From: Robiginitomaculum sp.
Lineage (GTDB): Bacteria > Pseudomonadota > Alphaproteobacteria > Caulobacterales > Maricaulaceae
Reading direction: 5' to 3'
DNA length: 64,000 nt
NCBI GenBank assembly: GCA_021776615.1
Contig: JAJFFO010000021.1
Location: 62,001-126,000, forward strand
The position numbers and the translations under genes were made by a program. Below, in pieces: positions 8,749 through 17,819 of the stretch; within the stretch, counting starts at the first letter, position 1, and every line of letters begins with the position of its first letter. The notes below the pieces were generated by a model that saw only the letters and a list, made by a program, of their open reading frames with translations, was not told where the DNA came from and did not search any database.

Positions 8749-9417
8749 ATGCGTTTGCAGGCGATTGTATTAGCGTTCGCAGCTTCGATTTCCTTTGCCG
8801 GTTGCGCGACGTTTTCGCTAACCGGTCAGGAAGCCGTAATCCAGCAAGACGAGAGCTCAACCGAGGCTATTTTTCGCCGCGGCGCAGAAGAGTTTCAAAC
8901 CCAATTTAGCGACGCCGGCTGGTTGCGTGAAGAAGAAAGTCAGGGCCGCGCCAAGGCAATGTTGTCTATCCTGAGCAAGGGCTGGGCGCATATTAAAGGC
9001 GATGACGATCAGCCGCAAAACCATGATTCTGTAGCGCTATATTTGCAACGTATTAGCGCTCTGTCCGGCGATGACCCGACCGCGCAGGCGATTGATATTC
9101 AGCGCGATATCAGCCTGGCATTTTTGGCCATGGTGGAGCTGAATGCACTGGCGGAGCCGGTGGTTGAACAAGCCGGCACCAGCCCGGCACAAAGCATTCG
9201 TACGGACGTTATGGTGTTGGAACGAGCGCTAATTTCGGCCAATAAAGCCCACTCTCTTTTCACCGGTGCCGCCGAGCGGATAGCGGAACAACTGGATGAG
9301 GCCTCACTGGCATTGATGACCACACAATTACAAAACAATGCCCGGGAAATTGGCCGCCTGAAAGTGTTTGCCGACACCTTGAATACATACCGTATGGACG
9401 ACAACCCAATTGGCTAA
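8749..9417 (+). CDS. Putative lipoprotein of unknown function
   Basis: The 222-residue protein begins with a lipoprotein signal peptide ending in the lipobox SFAGC, with Cys19 as the probable acylated residue. The mature part is mostly helical and polar, without a domain I recognise; Asp at +2 is absent (Ala follows the Cys), so outer-membrane sorting is likely. A GGAG lies 7 bases before the ATG. Its stop is one base before the start of the following methyltransferase, so the two are cotranscribed. Confidence 0.75.
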   Translation: MRLQAIVLAFAASISFAGCATFSLTGQEAVIQQDESSTEAIFRRGAEEFQTQFSDAGWLREEESQGRAKAMLSILSKGWAHIKGDDDQPQNHDSVALYLQRISALSGDDPTAQAIDIQRDISLAFLAMVELNALAEPVVEQAGTSPAQSIRTDVMVLERALISANKAHSLFTGAAERIAEQLDEASLALMTTQLQNNAREIGRLKVFADTLNTYRMDDNPIG

Positions 9418-9418
9418 C

Positions 9419-10075
9419 ATGACCGGTGACGGGGCCAAAGGCGTAAAGCAAATCCACCAGACCCCAAGCAAAATTGATCCCCAGAGCATTAAAGGCTTTA
9501 TGGCCGAAGATGAAGGCCAAGCCCTAGCCGAGGCCGCGCGCCTTGCCGGAACACTGGGGCCGGTTTTGGAAATTGGCAGCTATTGTGGGCGCTCCGCAGC
9601 ATATCTTGGCCCGGCGGCACGAGCCGCAGGCACGGTGCTATACGCGCTGGATCACCATCGCGGTTCGGAAGAAAATCAACCGGGGTGGGAATGGCATGAC
9701 CAGACCTTGTGGGACGAGAAGGCGCAGGCGCTGGACACGCTGCCCAGTTTTCGGCGTAATATTGCGGCGGCTGGGTTAGAAGATTGCGTTATCGCTTTAA
9801 TTGGCCACTCGCCGCGCATTGCCCGCCATTGGACCACGCCTTTGGGCATGGTGTTTATTGATGGTGGCCACACCATGAAAGCCGCCTTTGATGATTATCG
9901 CGGTTGGGCGGGGAAAATTCTGCCCGGCGGCATATTGGCCATTCACGACGTGTTTCCAAACCCGGCGGATGGCGGTCGTCCACCGTTTGAGATATATCGC
10001 AAAGCGCTCGAATCTGGCCTGTTTGAACAGCTTAGCTTTGTGCGTTCACTGGCGCTGTTGCGTCGGCTGGGTTAA
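9419..10075 (+). CDS. Class I SAM-dependent methyltransferase, cephalosporin-hydroxylase/O-methyltransferase-like
   Basis: The 218-residue protein has a SAM-binding motif I (VLEIGSYCGRSAAYLG), an acidic motif II (LYALDHHRGSEENQPG) and the later motif GMVFIDGGHTMKAAFDDYRGW. The FIDGGH motif is typical of the Methyltransf_24 group that acts on sugars or small molecules. The ATG at 9419 is used rather than a TTG at 9410. It directly follows the lipoprotein gene, and its last 44 bp overlap tail-to-tail with the alpha-toroid gene of the opposite strand, placing it beside a glycan-type cluster. Confidence 0.78.
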   Translation: MTGDGAKGVKQIHQTPSKIDPQSIKGFMAEDEGQALAEAARLAGTLGPVLEIGSYCGRSAAYLGPAARAAGTVLYALDHHRGSEENQPGWEWHDQTLWDEKAQALDTLPSFRRNIAAAGLEDCVIALIGHSPRIARHWTTPLGMVFIDGGHTMKAAFDDYRGWAGKILPGGILAIHDVFPNPADGGRPPFEIYRKALESGLFEQLSFVRSLALLRRLG

Positions 10076-11111
10076 GCGCGCCGCACAACACCATATGGCC
10101 AGCACTGAACTGGTGCAAAGCGTCTTGCGCCAACACCATTGCTGCCGCGGTCCATGATGGACGCTCATCCGGCCAGACAATGTGTTCTTCTGATTGCCAG
10201 CCCATGGCATAGCCGCCGCGCTCATCGCGCAAAGGCGCGCACCATTGCAATAAGGTTTTTGCCTTGTCTCTTTCCCCAAGAGCCAGCAAAGCCATAGCCA
10301 ACTCGCAGGTTTCGGCTACCGTGGTCCATGGTTGGTCATGCACACAGCGACAGCCCAAACCATGGTCGATAAATTCATCACGCCGAGCGCGCAAATGGGC
10401 GCGTGCCGCCTCGCCCTGCAACAGGCCGCAAAGCACCGGATAATACCAATCCATGGCAAAATTATCTTTTGCTGGCCAGGTGCGGTCAAACCTCTCAGGC
10501 TTGTCCCGCAAGGCCTGCCCGAGACGTTCACGGGCTAATTCCAACTCGCCCGCAGGCCGCCCCAAAGAGCGGCGGATCAAGATCGCCGCTTCAAGGCTTT
10601 TATAGAGCGAGCAATTGCCGCTGCGCAGCGCATCAATATCGTCCAGAACTTCGCCATCTTCTTGCGCGCGCCAGGCAATCTCGCCATGGCTGGATTGATG
10701 GCGCAAGACGAAGGCCATGGCCGCATCGACCATGGGGACAAAACGCCGTAAATCGGCAATATCGCCGCTTATGGTGTATAAATGCCATACCCCCAGAGCG
10801 CAGTAAGCGGTGAAATTGGTATCCACCAATGGCGTTGCCTTATGGGCCAATAAGTGCCGGTTTTGCTTGTCCAACGGCGCCGATGCCCCGCACTCGCCTG
10901 GCATTGCCCCATCGGTACGTTGAATGTCCGCCAGATGCGCATAGGCCAAACGGGCGGCGTCCAACCGCCCTGCCGCCGCCAACGCCATGGCTGATTCCGT
11001 GTGATTCCATGGATCAAAAATACCGCGCGGCAACCAGGCGATAGCGCCGTTGGGCTTCTGGATTTCTTCGATCCAATCGGCGCAATGGGTGATGATTGCC
11101 TGCGCGCTCAT
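10032..11111 (-). CDS. Alpha-alpha toroid protein (prenyltransferase-like fold), unknown function
   Basis: This 359-residue protein is built of repeating helical hairpins with aromatic and acidic residues (FDPWNHTESAMALAAAGRLD, TNFTAYCALGVWHLY, WTTVAETCELAMALLALG). The pattern fits an (alpha/alpha)6-type toroid like that of terpene cyclases, prenyltransferases and some glycosidases. I cannot identify catalytic residues with certainty. It is the last gene of a three-gene minus-strand operon after a GT4 glycosyltransferase and a methyltransferase, starting with a 4-nt overlap (11108-11111). A role in making or trimming a glycoconjugate is inferred from context. Confidence 0.65.
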   Translation of the reverse strand: MSAQAIITHCADWIEEIQKPNGAIAWLPRGIFDPWNHTESAMALAAAGRLDAARLAYAHLADIQRTDGAMPGECGASAPLDKQNRHLLAHKATPLVDTNFTAYCALGVWHLYTISGDIADLRRFVPMVDAAMAFVLRHQSSHGEIAWRAQEDGEVLDDIDALRSGNCSLYKSLEAAILIRRSLGRPAGELELARERLGQALRDKPERFDRTWPAKDNFAMDWYYPVLCGLLQGEAARAHLRARRDEFIDHGLGCRCVHDQPWTTVAETCELAMALLALGERDKAKTLLQWCAPLRDERGGYAMGWQSEEHIVWPDERPSWTAAAMVLAQDALHQFSAGHMVLCGALNPADATAPVNAQS

Positions 11112-11827
11112 GGGTCGCCAACCCGTTCAAAATACATCACCACCGATTTGCCACACAACGGCGCGGCAATAGCCTCCATGAAACGGGTCAGCCATGGCCG
11201 CGCCAATATATCCCATTCCAAAAACCGCTGATAAGCACGAATAAGCGGGTGATCGTCGCGGCGCTGCCACAGCAGGCATTTCAGCCACCAATAGGGCGCG
11301 TGCAGGCCATGGGCATAATGCTTGGCGGTAAAACGAAATCCGGCGCGCTCAATATCGGCGCGCAATTGCGCGGCGTCAAAAATGCGGACATGGCCACCGG
11401 GCGTATTGTGGTATTCCTCGCTTAACTGCCAGCAAATTTTTTCCGGCCAAGCCCGCGGCACACTCATGGCAAAAATACCACCAACTTTGGTGAGCCGGGC
11501 AATTTCGCCAAGGGCCGTTTTATAATCTGGCAAATGCTCCAACACTTCCGAACAAATCACCCGGTCAAGACAAGCATCGGGCAATGGCAAGGCCAAAGCA
11601 TCGGCGCAGGCCAAGCCATAAGACTGGCCCCGATCATCAGAAAAGTCCGGGAAAGTGTCGAAGCCGTTGCGGGTGTGCAACACGTCTTCCAAAGACAAGT
11701 CCATACCAAGGCAAACCATGTCAGCGGCATAATATAGCCCGTGTACATGACGCCCCTCGCCGCAACCCAAATCGAGCACACACAAGCCGTCTTTTAGCTG
11801 CAAGCGTTCAAACTCAATGGTGTGCAT
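11108..11827 (-). CDS. Class I SAM-dependent methyltransferase in glycan-type cluster
   Basis: The 239-residue protein has a clear SAM motif CVLDLGCGEGRHVHGL, the acidic MDLSLEDV, and the Methyltransf_11 motif DRVICSEVLEHLPDYKTALGEIARLTKVGG. The start at 11827 (MHTIEFERL) overlaps the end of the glycosyltransferase gene by 14 nt; the frame continues upstream but that part is inside the GT gene. The C-terminus has a hydrophobic, amphipathic stretch that could touch the membrane. It is probably translationally coupled to both neighbours, and a lipid-linked or surface glycan is the likely acceptor by context. Confidence 0.8.
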   Translation of the reverse strand: MHTIEFERLQLKDGLCVLDLGCGEGRHVHGLYYAADMVCLGMDLSLEDVLHTRNGFDTFPDFSDDRGQSYGLACADALALPLPDACLDRVICSEVLEHLPDYKTALGEIARLTKVGGIFAMSVPRAWPEKICWQLSEEYHNTPGGHVRIFDAAQLRADIERAGFRFTAKHYAHGLHAPYWWLKCLLWQRRDDHPLIRAYQRFLEWDILARPWLTRFMEAIAAPLCGKSVVMYFERVGDP

Positions 11828-13097
11828 GGATCGCCTGACGATAAAGCGACACCGCACCGGCAGCATGGCGTGGCCAGGAAAACAAGGCGCGCGCACGCGC
11901 CAGCCCGGCCGCGCCAATGGCCTCGCGCTTTGCCGGGTGATCCAATAAATCGGCCATCGCCGCCGCCAAAGCCGCCACATCACCCTTTGGCGTTATCACG
12001 CCAGCATCGCCAGCCACTTCCGGCAAAGCGCCGCCAGTGCTGACAATTACTGGTGCGCCGCAGGCCATGGCCTCTGCCGCTGGCATGCCAAAGCCTTCGA
12101 ATAAGGACGGCGAAACCATCATCGTGGCTTCGCAAAAATGCGTGGCGATCTGCTCTTGCGACAGACTGCCACTAAAGCGGATGCGGGCGCTTAAATTCGC
12201 CGCGGTGATGGCATCGCTCGTCGGGCCCGGACGCAAGCGCCCGATGATCAGCAGGTTTACGTCCGGATAATCCCCGGCAATCTTGGCAAAGGCATCAATA
12301 AGCACGGGCAGGCCTTTAAGCGGCGTGTCGGCGCTGGCGGTTGTCACGATCAGATTATTCTTGCGGTGCACGGCGGACCGCGGCGTAAAAATAGCATGGT
12401 CCACCCCGTTGGGAACAATATGGAAGGCTCGCGCAGGCACACCAAAATCGCGCATTGCCGCTTGCTTCGATGCTTCCGACACTGTCAAAATCGGGTCGAG
12501 CTGGCGCGCCACTTTGGCCTGCATGCGTACAAAACGGTGCCAGCGGCGGATTAAAGCGCGCATCCACCAGCGTTTTTCTGATTGCAAAGCCAGCTTAAGA
12601 TCTATGCTGATCGGGTGGTGCAAAGTGGTAACGACCGGCATGGATTTGCGAATTTTCAATAATGATTTCGCCAGTGCCTGATTATCATGCACCACATCAT
12701 AACGTCCGGGGTTTTCGCGCAAAAACCGCCGCAAGCGACGGCCAAAGGCGTAGGGTTCGCCAAAGGCACCGGAATTGTGCGACAGCCATTCAGATAAATC
12801 TGACCAGGAAGAAAAATGGCGCGACCGCAAGGCCGACAGGGCGTTATCAGCCGTGAACAAATCCAATGATGGCAGTTTTATCAAACCAATGCCCGGCGCA
12901 AGGTTGGGATAAGGCGGGCCGGAGACCACATCAACCTCATGGCCCAAGTCAACCAATGCCTTACTAAGATAGTGCACATAGACGCCCTGCCCGCCCACAT
13001 GCGGGTGCGAGCGATAACTGGCCAGCAATATACGCAAGGGATTATCACTGGGCGTCAATTGCGGTGACGCACCATGTTCGTTAAGGCGTTTTAACAT
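11814..13097 (-). CDS. Glycosyltransferase family 4
   Basis: The 427-residue protein has the GT-B layout of family GT4. The N-terminal domain has YRSHPHVGGQGVYVHYLSKALVDLGHEVDVV, and the C-terminal donor domain has TASADTPLKGLPVLIDAF and the E-x7-E element EGFGMPAAEAMACGAPVI. Retaining sugar transfer from a nucleotide sugar at the cytoplasmic membrane face is expected; donor and acceptor are unknown. It is the first gene of the operon with the methyltransferase and toroid protein. Confidence 0.88.
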   Translation of the reverse strand: MLKRLNEHGASPQLTPSDNPLRILLASYRSHPHVGGQGVYVHYLSKALVDLGHEVDVVSGPPYPNLAPGIGLIKLPSLDLFTADNALSALRSRHFSSWSDLSEWLSHNSGAFGEPYAFGRRLRRFLRENPGRYDVVHDNQALAKSLLKIRKSMPVVTTLHHPISIDLKLALQSEKRWWMRALIRRWHRFVRMQAKVARQLDPILTVSEASKQAAMRDFGVPARAFHIVPNGVDHAIFTPRSAVHRKNNLIVTTASADTPLKGLPVLIDAFAKIAGDYPDVNLLIIGRLRPGPTSDAITAANLSARIRFSGSLSQEQIATHFCEATMMVSPSLFEGFGMPAAEAMACGAPVIVSTGGALPEVAGDAGVITPKGDVAALAAAMADLLDHPAKREAIGAAGLARARALFSWPRHAAGAVSLYRQAIHAHH

Positions 13098-13168
13098 AAA
13101 GTCGTGTACTTATCTGCAATGGCAAAATTCGGTGCAGACCCTATGTCGAAAGCGGTGTCGAGGAAAGG

Positions 13169-13189
13169 GCAGCGAGCGATACTTGCTGC
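13169..13189 (-). terminator. Weak stem-loop downstream of mlaC
   Basis: On the minus strand GCAGCAAG pairs with CTCGCTGC around a 5-base loop, with one mismatch, and is followed by CCCTTTCC. It sits 12 bp after the mlaC stop and before the GT4 gene, so it may separate the two operons. The T-run is poor. Confidence 0.35.
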
Positions 13190-13200
13190 TTAAGAAAGTC

Positions 13201-13848
13201 TTATTTGCCTTCGTCCTCTTCGTCGTCCTGGCCAAAGTCGGCATTGGTAATACGGGTTTCAAGAATGCTGGTGGCGGCGTCTACATCGCCATTATTGTTG
13301 GCAATTACCGACGTGATTTCATTGCGTTGATGCAAAGCCAGCCAAATGCCAAACACCTGCACGTCCAATACCTGCTTCTTGCCTTTGCGGGTTTGAATGC
13401 GCCAGTTAACGTCCAGCGGCTCGGCCAATTGACCGCCATTAATCACGGTCGACACCACTGAATCGCCGGGCTTGCGATCCTTCGAACCGGTAACCATCAG
13501 GGTTTCGCCGCCAAAACTACCCAAACGGGATTCGTAAACACCGGTGGCATATTGGCGAAACACCGTTGTGAAATTTTCCAGCTTTACCGGATCAACACCA
13601 CGGGCATATTTGCCAAGAACAAAGCGTGCCACCCGTGGCACATCGCTAATTTCTTCGACAAAGTCGCGAAAGCAATCGGTTTTCTGCTCATGGGTAAGAG
13701 CGTCATTGCTCAGGATCGCCAAGGCTTCATTGGCCTTGATCCGCACAAAGTCCTCATCATCCGTCGCCGCCAATGCGGCATTGGCCATCAACAGGCCACC
13801 AATCACTGCCAACACAAATCTTTTAATCATAGAGCGACGCATCATCAT
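13201..13848 (-). CDS. mlaC: MlaC-type periplasmic phospholipid-binding protein
   Basis: MlaC shuttles phospholipids across the periplasm between the outer-membrane MlaA complex and an inner-membrane ABC transporter. The protein has a signal peptide (MIKRFVLAVIGGLLMANAALA) and the Tol-Tol-Ttg2 domain, recognised by FRDFVEEISDVPRVARFVLGKYARG, FTTVFRQYATGVYESRLGSFGG and VQVFGIWLALHQRNEITSVI. Its start overlaps the mlaA stop in ATGA; two more ATG codons follow at once and GAGG lies 7 bases before the second. The MlaFED transporter genes are not in the window. Confidence 0.9.
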   Translation of the reverse strand: MMMRRSMIKRFVLAVIGGLLMANAALAATDDEDFVRIKANEALAILSNDALTHEQKTDCFRDFVEEISDVPRVARFVLGKYARGVDPVKLENFTTVFRQYATGVYESRLGSFGGETLMVTGSKDRKPGDSVVSTVINGGQLAEPLDVNWRIQTRKGKKQVLDVQVFGIWLALHQRNEITSVIANNNGDVDAATSILETRITNADFGQDDEEDEGK

Positions 13849-14582
13849 TCATCCTCAAATTCATCAAAGTCAGGCAGGTCATCAATCTGGACCTCGCCAT
13901 CGGCAATTTCATTCGCCCGGAATTGTTCATAGGCGCTTTTAATACTGGCATATTCGTCAATACTGGTGGCCCGCAAATCGTCAATGACTTCCAGGTTTTC
14001 CTCTCGAAGGGACAAGCCAGCCAAGCCGGTACGGCCAATCAAAAGCGCTTGGCGTCCCTTAAAGCGTGAGTAGGTTAGCGGTTCCAAACCGAAGTCCAAT
14101 ACAAAGCCGGTGGCATCGCGCAAACTCGACGGCCCCAAAAGCGGCAACACCAAATACGGACCACTATCGACGCCCCAACTGGCCAGTGTCTGCCCCATAT
14201 CCTCATTGTGTTTTTCAATGCCGCCGCGCTTGGCCACATCAAACAGGCCAAAAATACCAATCGTCGTATTGAGAACAAATCGTTGCAGCGTCGTCCCCGC
14301 ACGATCAAACTTGCCTTGCAAAACATCATTGCCAAAAATGATCGGACTGCGAAGATTATCAAGAACATTGCGCAATCCATCACGCCCAGGTTTGGGAACC
14401 ACCGCCCGATAACCCTGCGCGACAGGCTTGATCAGAACCGTATCTGCACCCTTATTGAAGGCATGCATGCTTTTATTCCAACTATATAGTGGATCGCCGT
14501 CATGCGCGGCGTTTGTAGTGCTGCAGGCGCCAAGGGCAATTAGAGATCCCGTCAATGCGACGATACGCAAAAAAATTCGCAT
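13845..14582 (-). CDS. mlaA: MlaA (VacJ) outer-membrane lipoprotein
   Basis: MlaA removes mislocalised phospholipid from the outer leaflet of the outer membrane. The 245-residue protein has a lipobox LGAC with Cys20, the family start DPLYSWNKSMHAFNKGAD, the segment LDNLRSPIIFGNDVLQG, and the signature FGLFDVAKRGGIEKHNEDMGQTLASWGV with GPYLVLPLLGPSSLRD. The C-terminal tail is very acidic. It is cotranscribed with mlaC through a 4-nt overlap. Confidence 0.94.
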   Translation of the reverse strand: MRIFLRIVALTGSLIALGACSTTNAAHDGDPLYSWNKSMHAFNKGADTVLIKPVAQGYRAVVPKPGRDGLRNVLDNLRSPIIFGNDVLQGKFDRAGTTLQRFVLNTTIGIFGLFDVAKRGGIEKHNEDMGQTLASWGVDSGPYLVLPLLGPSSLRDATGFVLDFGLEPLTYSRFKGRQALLIGRTGLAGLSLREENLEVIDDLRATSIDEYASIKSAYEQFRANEIADGEVQIDDLPDFDEFEDE

Positions 14583-14706
14583 TTATATCTTTCTCCCAGC
14601 CACCTATATGGCGCGACTCTCACTACTGACCCGGACAATGTGGCGTTTTAACGGCTTAAAGCAAGGTCAGTAACATCAAAATTTCGAAATTAAGGCAATA
14701 ATAATG

Positions 14707-14726
14707 ATATAAGGATATCTTTATAT
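14707..14726. promoter_or_regulatory. 20-bp palindrome, probable operator of the methionine operon
   Basis: ATATAAGGATATCTTTATAT is a 20-bp palindrome with one mismatched pair, centred on GATATC, 58 bp before the chosen start of the ArsR-type gene. ArsR-family dimers bind such AT-rich palindromes, and SahR-type ArsR regulators of methionine metabolism are known in Proteobacteria. Autoregulation of the operon by its first gene, in response to S-adenosylhomocysteine or a related metabolite, is the simplest reading. Confidence 0.6.
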
Positions 14727-14783
14727 TTAAAGAAATGATAGAAAGGCATGTGTCCAATAAGCGACACGGCGAATGAGGCAGTT

Positions 14784-15782
14784 ATGGAACCCTTGGTCAC
14801 AGCACTGCGCGCCATTAGCGAACCAACGCGGCTGCGCATTTTATCGCTATTGTCGCGCGGCGAACTTACGGTCAGCGAATTGGTCAATGTCCTTGGTCAA
14901 AGTCAGCCGCGGGTAAGTCGCCATATCAAGCTGCTGGCCAGCGCTGGTATTGTTGAGCGTCTGCCGGAAGGTACCTGGGTGTTTTATCGTCTGGCCGATC
15001 AAGGTCTGGGGCAACAGGTGGCGCAAAGCGTGATCTCGCTGTTTAGCAAGCAGGAACAGGTACTGGCGCGGGACCTGGAAAGGCTGGAATCAGTCAAACA
15101 TGCGCGCATCCACGCGGCCGATACGTATTTTGCCGAAGTGGCCAAGGACTGGGCGCAAATTCGCTCCTTGCACCTTTCGGAGGGCAGCGTCGAAGCCGCA
15201 TTGTGCGCCGCCGCCGGTAATCGGCAATTCAAATCCATGCTGGATATCGGTACCGGCACTGGCCGCATGCTGGAAGTTTTTGGCGCACAGACGGACCGGG
15301 CGACCGGCATTGATCTGTCCCATGCAATGCTCAATTTGGCCCGCCTCAATCTTGAAAAATCTGACCTTCCCCATTGTTCGGTGCGCCATTCAGACCTTTA
15401 TAATCTGCCTTTTGAGACCGCCAAATTTGACCTCATCACCATTCATCAGGTTTTGCATTATTTGGATGAACCAAAAACCGCTTTGGCCGAAGCCGCGCGC
15501 GCTTTGGCCCCCGGTGGGTTGATGGCTATTGTTGATTTCGCCCCGCATCAATTGGAATTTTTGCGCGAACAACACGCCCATCGCCGTCTTGGCTTTACCG
15601 ATGGTGAAGTGGAAAGCTGGATGCGCACGGCCGGGCTTGGCAAAATTACCCATACAGCGCTGCGCCCGGATACGAGCGAAACCCATACCAACCATCTCAC
15701 GGTAAAGATCTGGACTGGCGAGCGGGCATTGGCTTCGGAGTCTTCGTCGCAGTCAAAGGCGTTGGAGGAAAGCGAGACATGA
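14784..15782 (+). CDS. ArsR-family regulator fused to a SAM-dependent methyltransferase domain
   Basis: Residues 1-80 form an ArsR winged helix (LRAISEPTRLRILSLLSRGE, then recognition helix SQPRVSRHIKLL) without the metal-binding cysteines of arsenic sensors. Residues 110-320 form a class I methyltransferase with MLDIGTGTGRMLEVF (152-166) and later HQVLHYLDEPKTALAEAARALAPGG. Such fusions commonly head alphaproteobacterial metF-metH operons and are thought to sense methionine-cycle metabolites. The ATG at 14784 is preferred over 14748 because GAGG lies 5 bases before it. The stop overlaps the metF start by 4 nt. Confidence 0.88.
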   Translation: MEPLVTALRAISEPTRLRILSLLSRGELTVSELVNVLGQSQPRVSRHIKLLASAGIVERLPEGTWVFYRLADQGLGQQVAQSVISLFSKQEQVLARDLERLESVKHARIHAADTYFAEVAKDWAQIRSLHLSEGSVEAALCAAAGNRQFKSMLDIGTGTGRMLEVFGAQTDRATGIDLSHAMLNLARLNLEKSDLPHCSVRHSDLYNLPFETAKFDLITIHQVLHYLDEPKTALAEAARALAPGGLMAIVDFAPHQLEFLREQHAHRRLGFTDGEVESWMRTAGLGKITHTALRPDTSETHTNHLTVKIWTGERALASESSSQSKALEESET

Positions 15783-16720
15783 CCGCAAACCCGATATGGC
15801 CGGGCGCAGCCCCCAGCCTGAAACCGGCACGGGCCGGCGGCCGGGAAATTGAAGTCTCGTTTGAGTTTTTCCCGCCCAAAACCGAAAAAATGGAAGAGCA
15901 GCTCAAAACCGCCGTGCAAAAACTAGCCCCACTGTCCCCAGCCTTTGTCTCGGTGACCTATGGCGCCGGCGGCACCACCCGCGAACGCACCCACCGTACC
16001 GTAAAATCAATCGCCCACCAGAACGGCTTGAAGGTCGCCGCACATTTGACCTGCGTCAGCGCCGCCCGCAGCGAGGTCGACGACGTTGCGCAGGCCTATC
16101 ATGCGGCAGGGGTGAAACACATTGTCGCCCTGCGCGGCGATCCACCCGATGGCGCGGGTGCGTGCTATGCCCCGCACCCCGACGGCTATGCCTATGCCAG
16201 CGATCTGATCGCCGGTCTCAAACGCATTGCCGACTTTGAAATATCCGTGGCTGGCTACCCCGAAATGCACCCGGAATCGCCAGATTGGCCGGTGGAGATT
16301 GAAAACCTCAAACGCAAGGTCGATGCCGGGGCCAGCCGCATCATTACCCAGTTTTGTTTCTGCCCGGATACCCTGATTGCCTATATTGAGCGCGTACGGG
16401 CCGCTGGCATTAATTTGCCCATCGTACCGGGCATCATGCTGCAACCAAACTTTGCTGGCCTGACGCGCATGGCCGGCCTGTGCGGCACGCATATTCCCGA
16501 CTGGATGCGTAATATGCATGTGGGGTTGGATGATGACGAACAAACACGCCAGCTTTTATCGGCCAGTATTGCCGCCAATTATTGCGCACGCCTGCAACAA
16601 GAAGGCCTTAGCAGCTTTCATTTCTACACCCTGAACCGTGCCGATCTGGCCTATGCCACTTGCCGGGTGTTGGGGCTTAAACCTGCTTCGGCTTCCAAAA
16701 GCCCTGCGAGCGCCCAATGA
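15779..16720 (+). CDS. metF: 5,10-methylenetetrahydrofolate reductase
   Basis: MetF is an FAD enzyme that reduces 5,10-methylene- to 5-methyltetrahydrofolate, the methyl donor for MetH. The 313-residue protein begins with EVSFEFFPPKTEKMEEQL and continues with FVSVTYGAGGTTRERT, VAAHLTCVSA, IVALRGDPP and GASRIITQFCF, all conserved in the TIM-barrel family. It overlaps the genes before and after by 4 nt, so the operon is tightly coupled. Confidence 0.96.
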   Translation: MTANPIWPGAAPSLKPARAGGREIEVSFEFFPPKTEKMEEQLKTAVQKLAPLSPAFVSVTYGAGGTTRERTHRTVKSIAHQNGLKVAAHLTCVSAARSEVDDVAQAYHAAGVKHIVALRGDPPDGAGACYAPHPDGYAYASDLIAGLKRIADFEISVAGYPEMHPESPDWPVEIENLKRKVDAGASRIITQFCFCPDTLIAYIERVRAAGINLPIVPGIMLQPNFAGLTRMAGLCGTHIPDWMRNMHVGLDDDEQTRQLLSASIAANYCARLQQEGLSSFHFYTLNRADLAYATCRVLGLKPASASKSPASAQ

Positions 16721-17778
16721 CCCGGGAGCAGCGTCGGGCCAAGCTTGCCGCTAAAGCCAAATCCACCATTTTGTTGATCGATGGCGCCATGGGCACCGCT
16801 ATTCAGGATTTGAACCTGACGGATGCAGATTATCATGGCCGGCAATTTGACGGCTGGAACACACCGTTAAAAGGCAATAACGATCTTCTCAATCTAACCC
16901 GGCCGGACGCCATTTTGAGCATTCACGAAAACTATTTGCAGGCCGGTGCCGACTTTATTGAAACCAATACCTTTAACGCCACTTCTATCAGTCAGGCTGA
17001 TTACGGGCTGGAAGATCACGCGCCGGACATTGCCCGGGCCGGGGCCAGGATGGCCCGTGAAATTGCCGATGCCTATGAAGCGCGAGAGCCGGGCCGCCCG
17101 CGCGCGGTAATGGGCGCCATCGGGCCGCTAAGCAAAACCCTGTCCATCTCGCCAAAGGTGGAGGATCCGGGCTATCGCGAGGTCGATTTTGACCAGGTCT
17201 ACGCCGCCTATTTCGCGCAGGCGCAAGCCATGGTCGATTTTGTCGATTTCTTCGCCATTGAAACCATATTTGATACCCTCAATGCCAAAGCCGCCATCGC
17301 CGCCTGCATGGACGTTAACAAGGCTGCTGCTGAGCCGGTACCGCTCATGGTTTCGGGCACCATTACCGATAAATCCGGCCGCACGCTTTCTGGCCAAACC
17401 ACGGAAGCATTTTGGAATTCCATCCGCCACGCCAACCCATGGGCTGTGGGGCTTAATTGCGCGTTGGGCGCTACGGATTTACGGCCATTCGTCGCCGATT
17501 TAGCCCGTGCCGCCGATTGTCTGGTATTGGCTTATCCAAATGCCGGTCTGCCCAATGCCTTTGGCGAATATGACGAAATGCCGCAAACCACCGCCCGGCA
17601 TTTGGGTGAGTGGGCAATTGATAATCTGGTTAATATTGTTGGCGGCTGTTGCGGCACAACACCCGACCATATTCGCGCCATTGCCAAAGCCGTCGAGGGG
17701 GTTGCCCCGCGCCCTATCCCGACACCCAAAACCGCCATGCGACTTGCCGGTCTAGAACCGTTCGAGCTGGCGTCCTAG
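16717..17778 (+). CDS. metH: Methionine synthase homocysteine-binding module (split MetH, N-terminal part)
   Basis: This 353-residue protein is the zinc-dependent homocysteine S-methyltransferase domain of cobalamin-dependent methionine synthase, encoded as a separate polypeptide. The start region [15 protein letters not shown] and the substrate region [16 protein letters not shown] are typical. The three zinc ligands are Cys248 in VGLNCALGA and Cys311-Cys312 in [11 protein letters not shown]. It must act with the folate/B12/AdoMet protein encoded at 18383. A 41-bp gap and an unrelated flavin-type gene lie between the two halves. Confidence 0.93.
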   Translation: MTREQRRAKLAAKAKSTILLIDGAMGTAIQDLNLTDADYHGRQFDGWNTPLKGNNDLLNLTRPDAILSIHENYLQAGADFIETNTFNATSISQADYGLEDHAPDIARAGARMAREIADAYEAREPGRPRAVMGAIGPLSKTLSISPKVEDPGYREVDFDQVYAAYFAQAQAMVDFVDFFAIETIFDTLNAKAAIAACMDVNKAAAEPVPLMVSGTITDKSGRTLSGQTTEAFWNSIRHANPWAVGLNCALGATDLRPFVADLARAADCLVLAYPNAGLPNAFGEYDEMPQTTARHLGEWAIDNLVNIVGGCCGTTPDHIRAIAKAVEGVAPRPIPTPKTAMRLAGLEPFELAS

Positions 17779-17819
17779 CCGGTGAGGCCCGGCCAGTTTG
17801 CTGCATAAAGGAAATCACA

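Noticed and set aside
14583-14783. SAM or SAH riboswitch before the methionine operon
   Set aside because: No conserved riboswitch core or pseudoknot pairing could be seen; the palindrome suggests protein control instead.
16007-16543. 178-codon minus-strand frame inside metF
   Set aside because: Antisense shadow of a conserved enzyme without its own signals.
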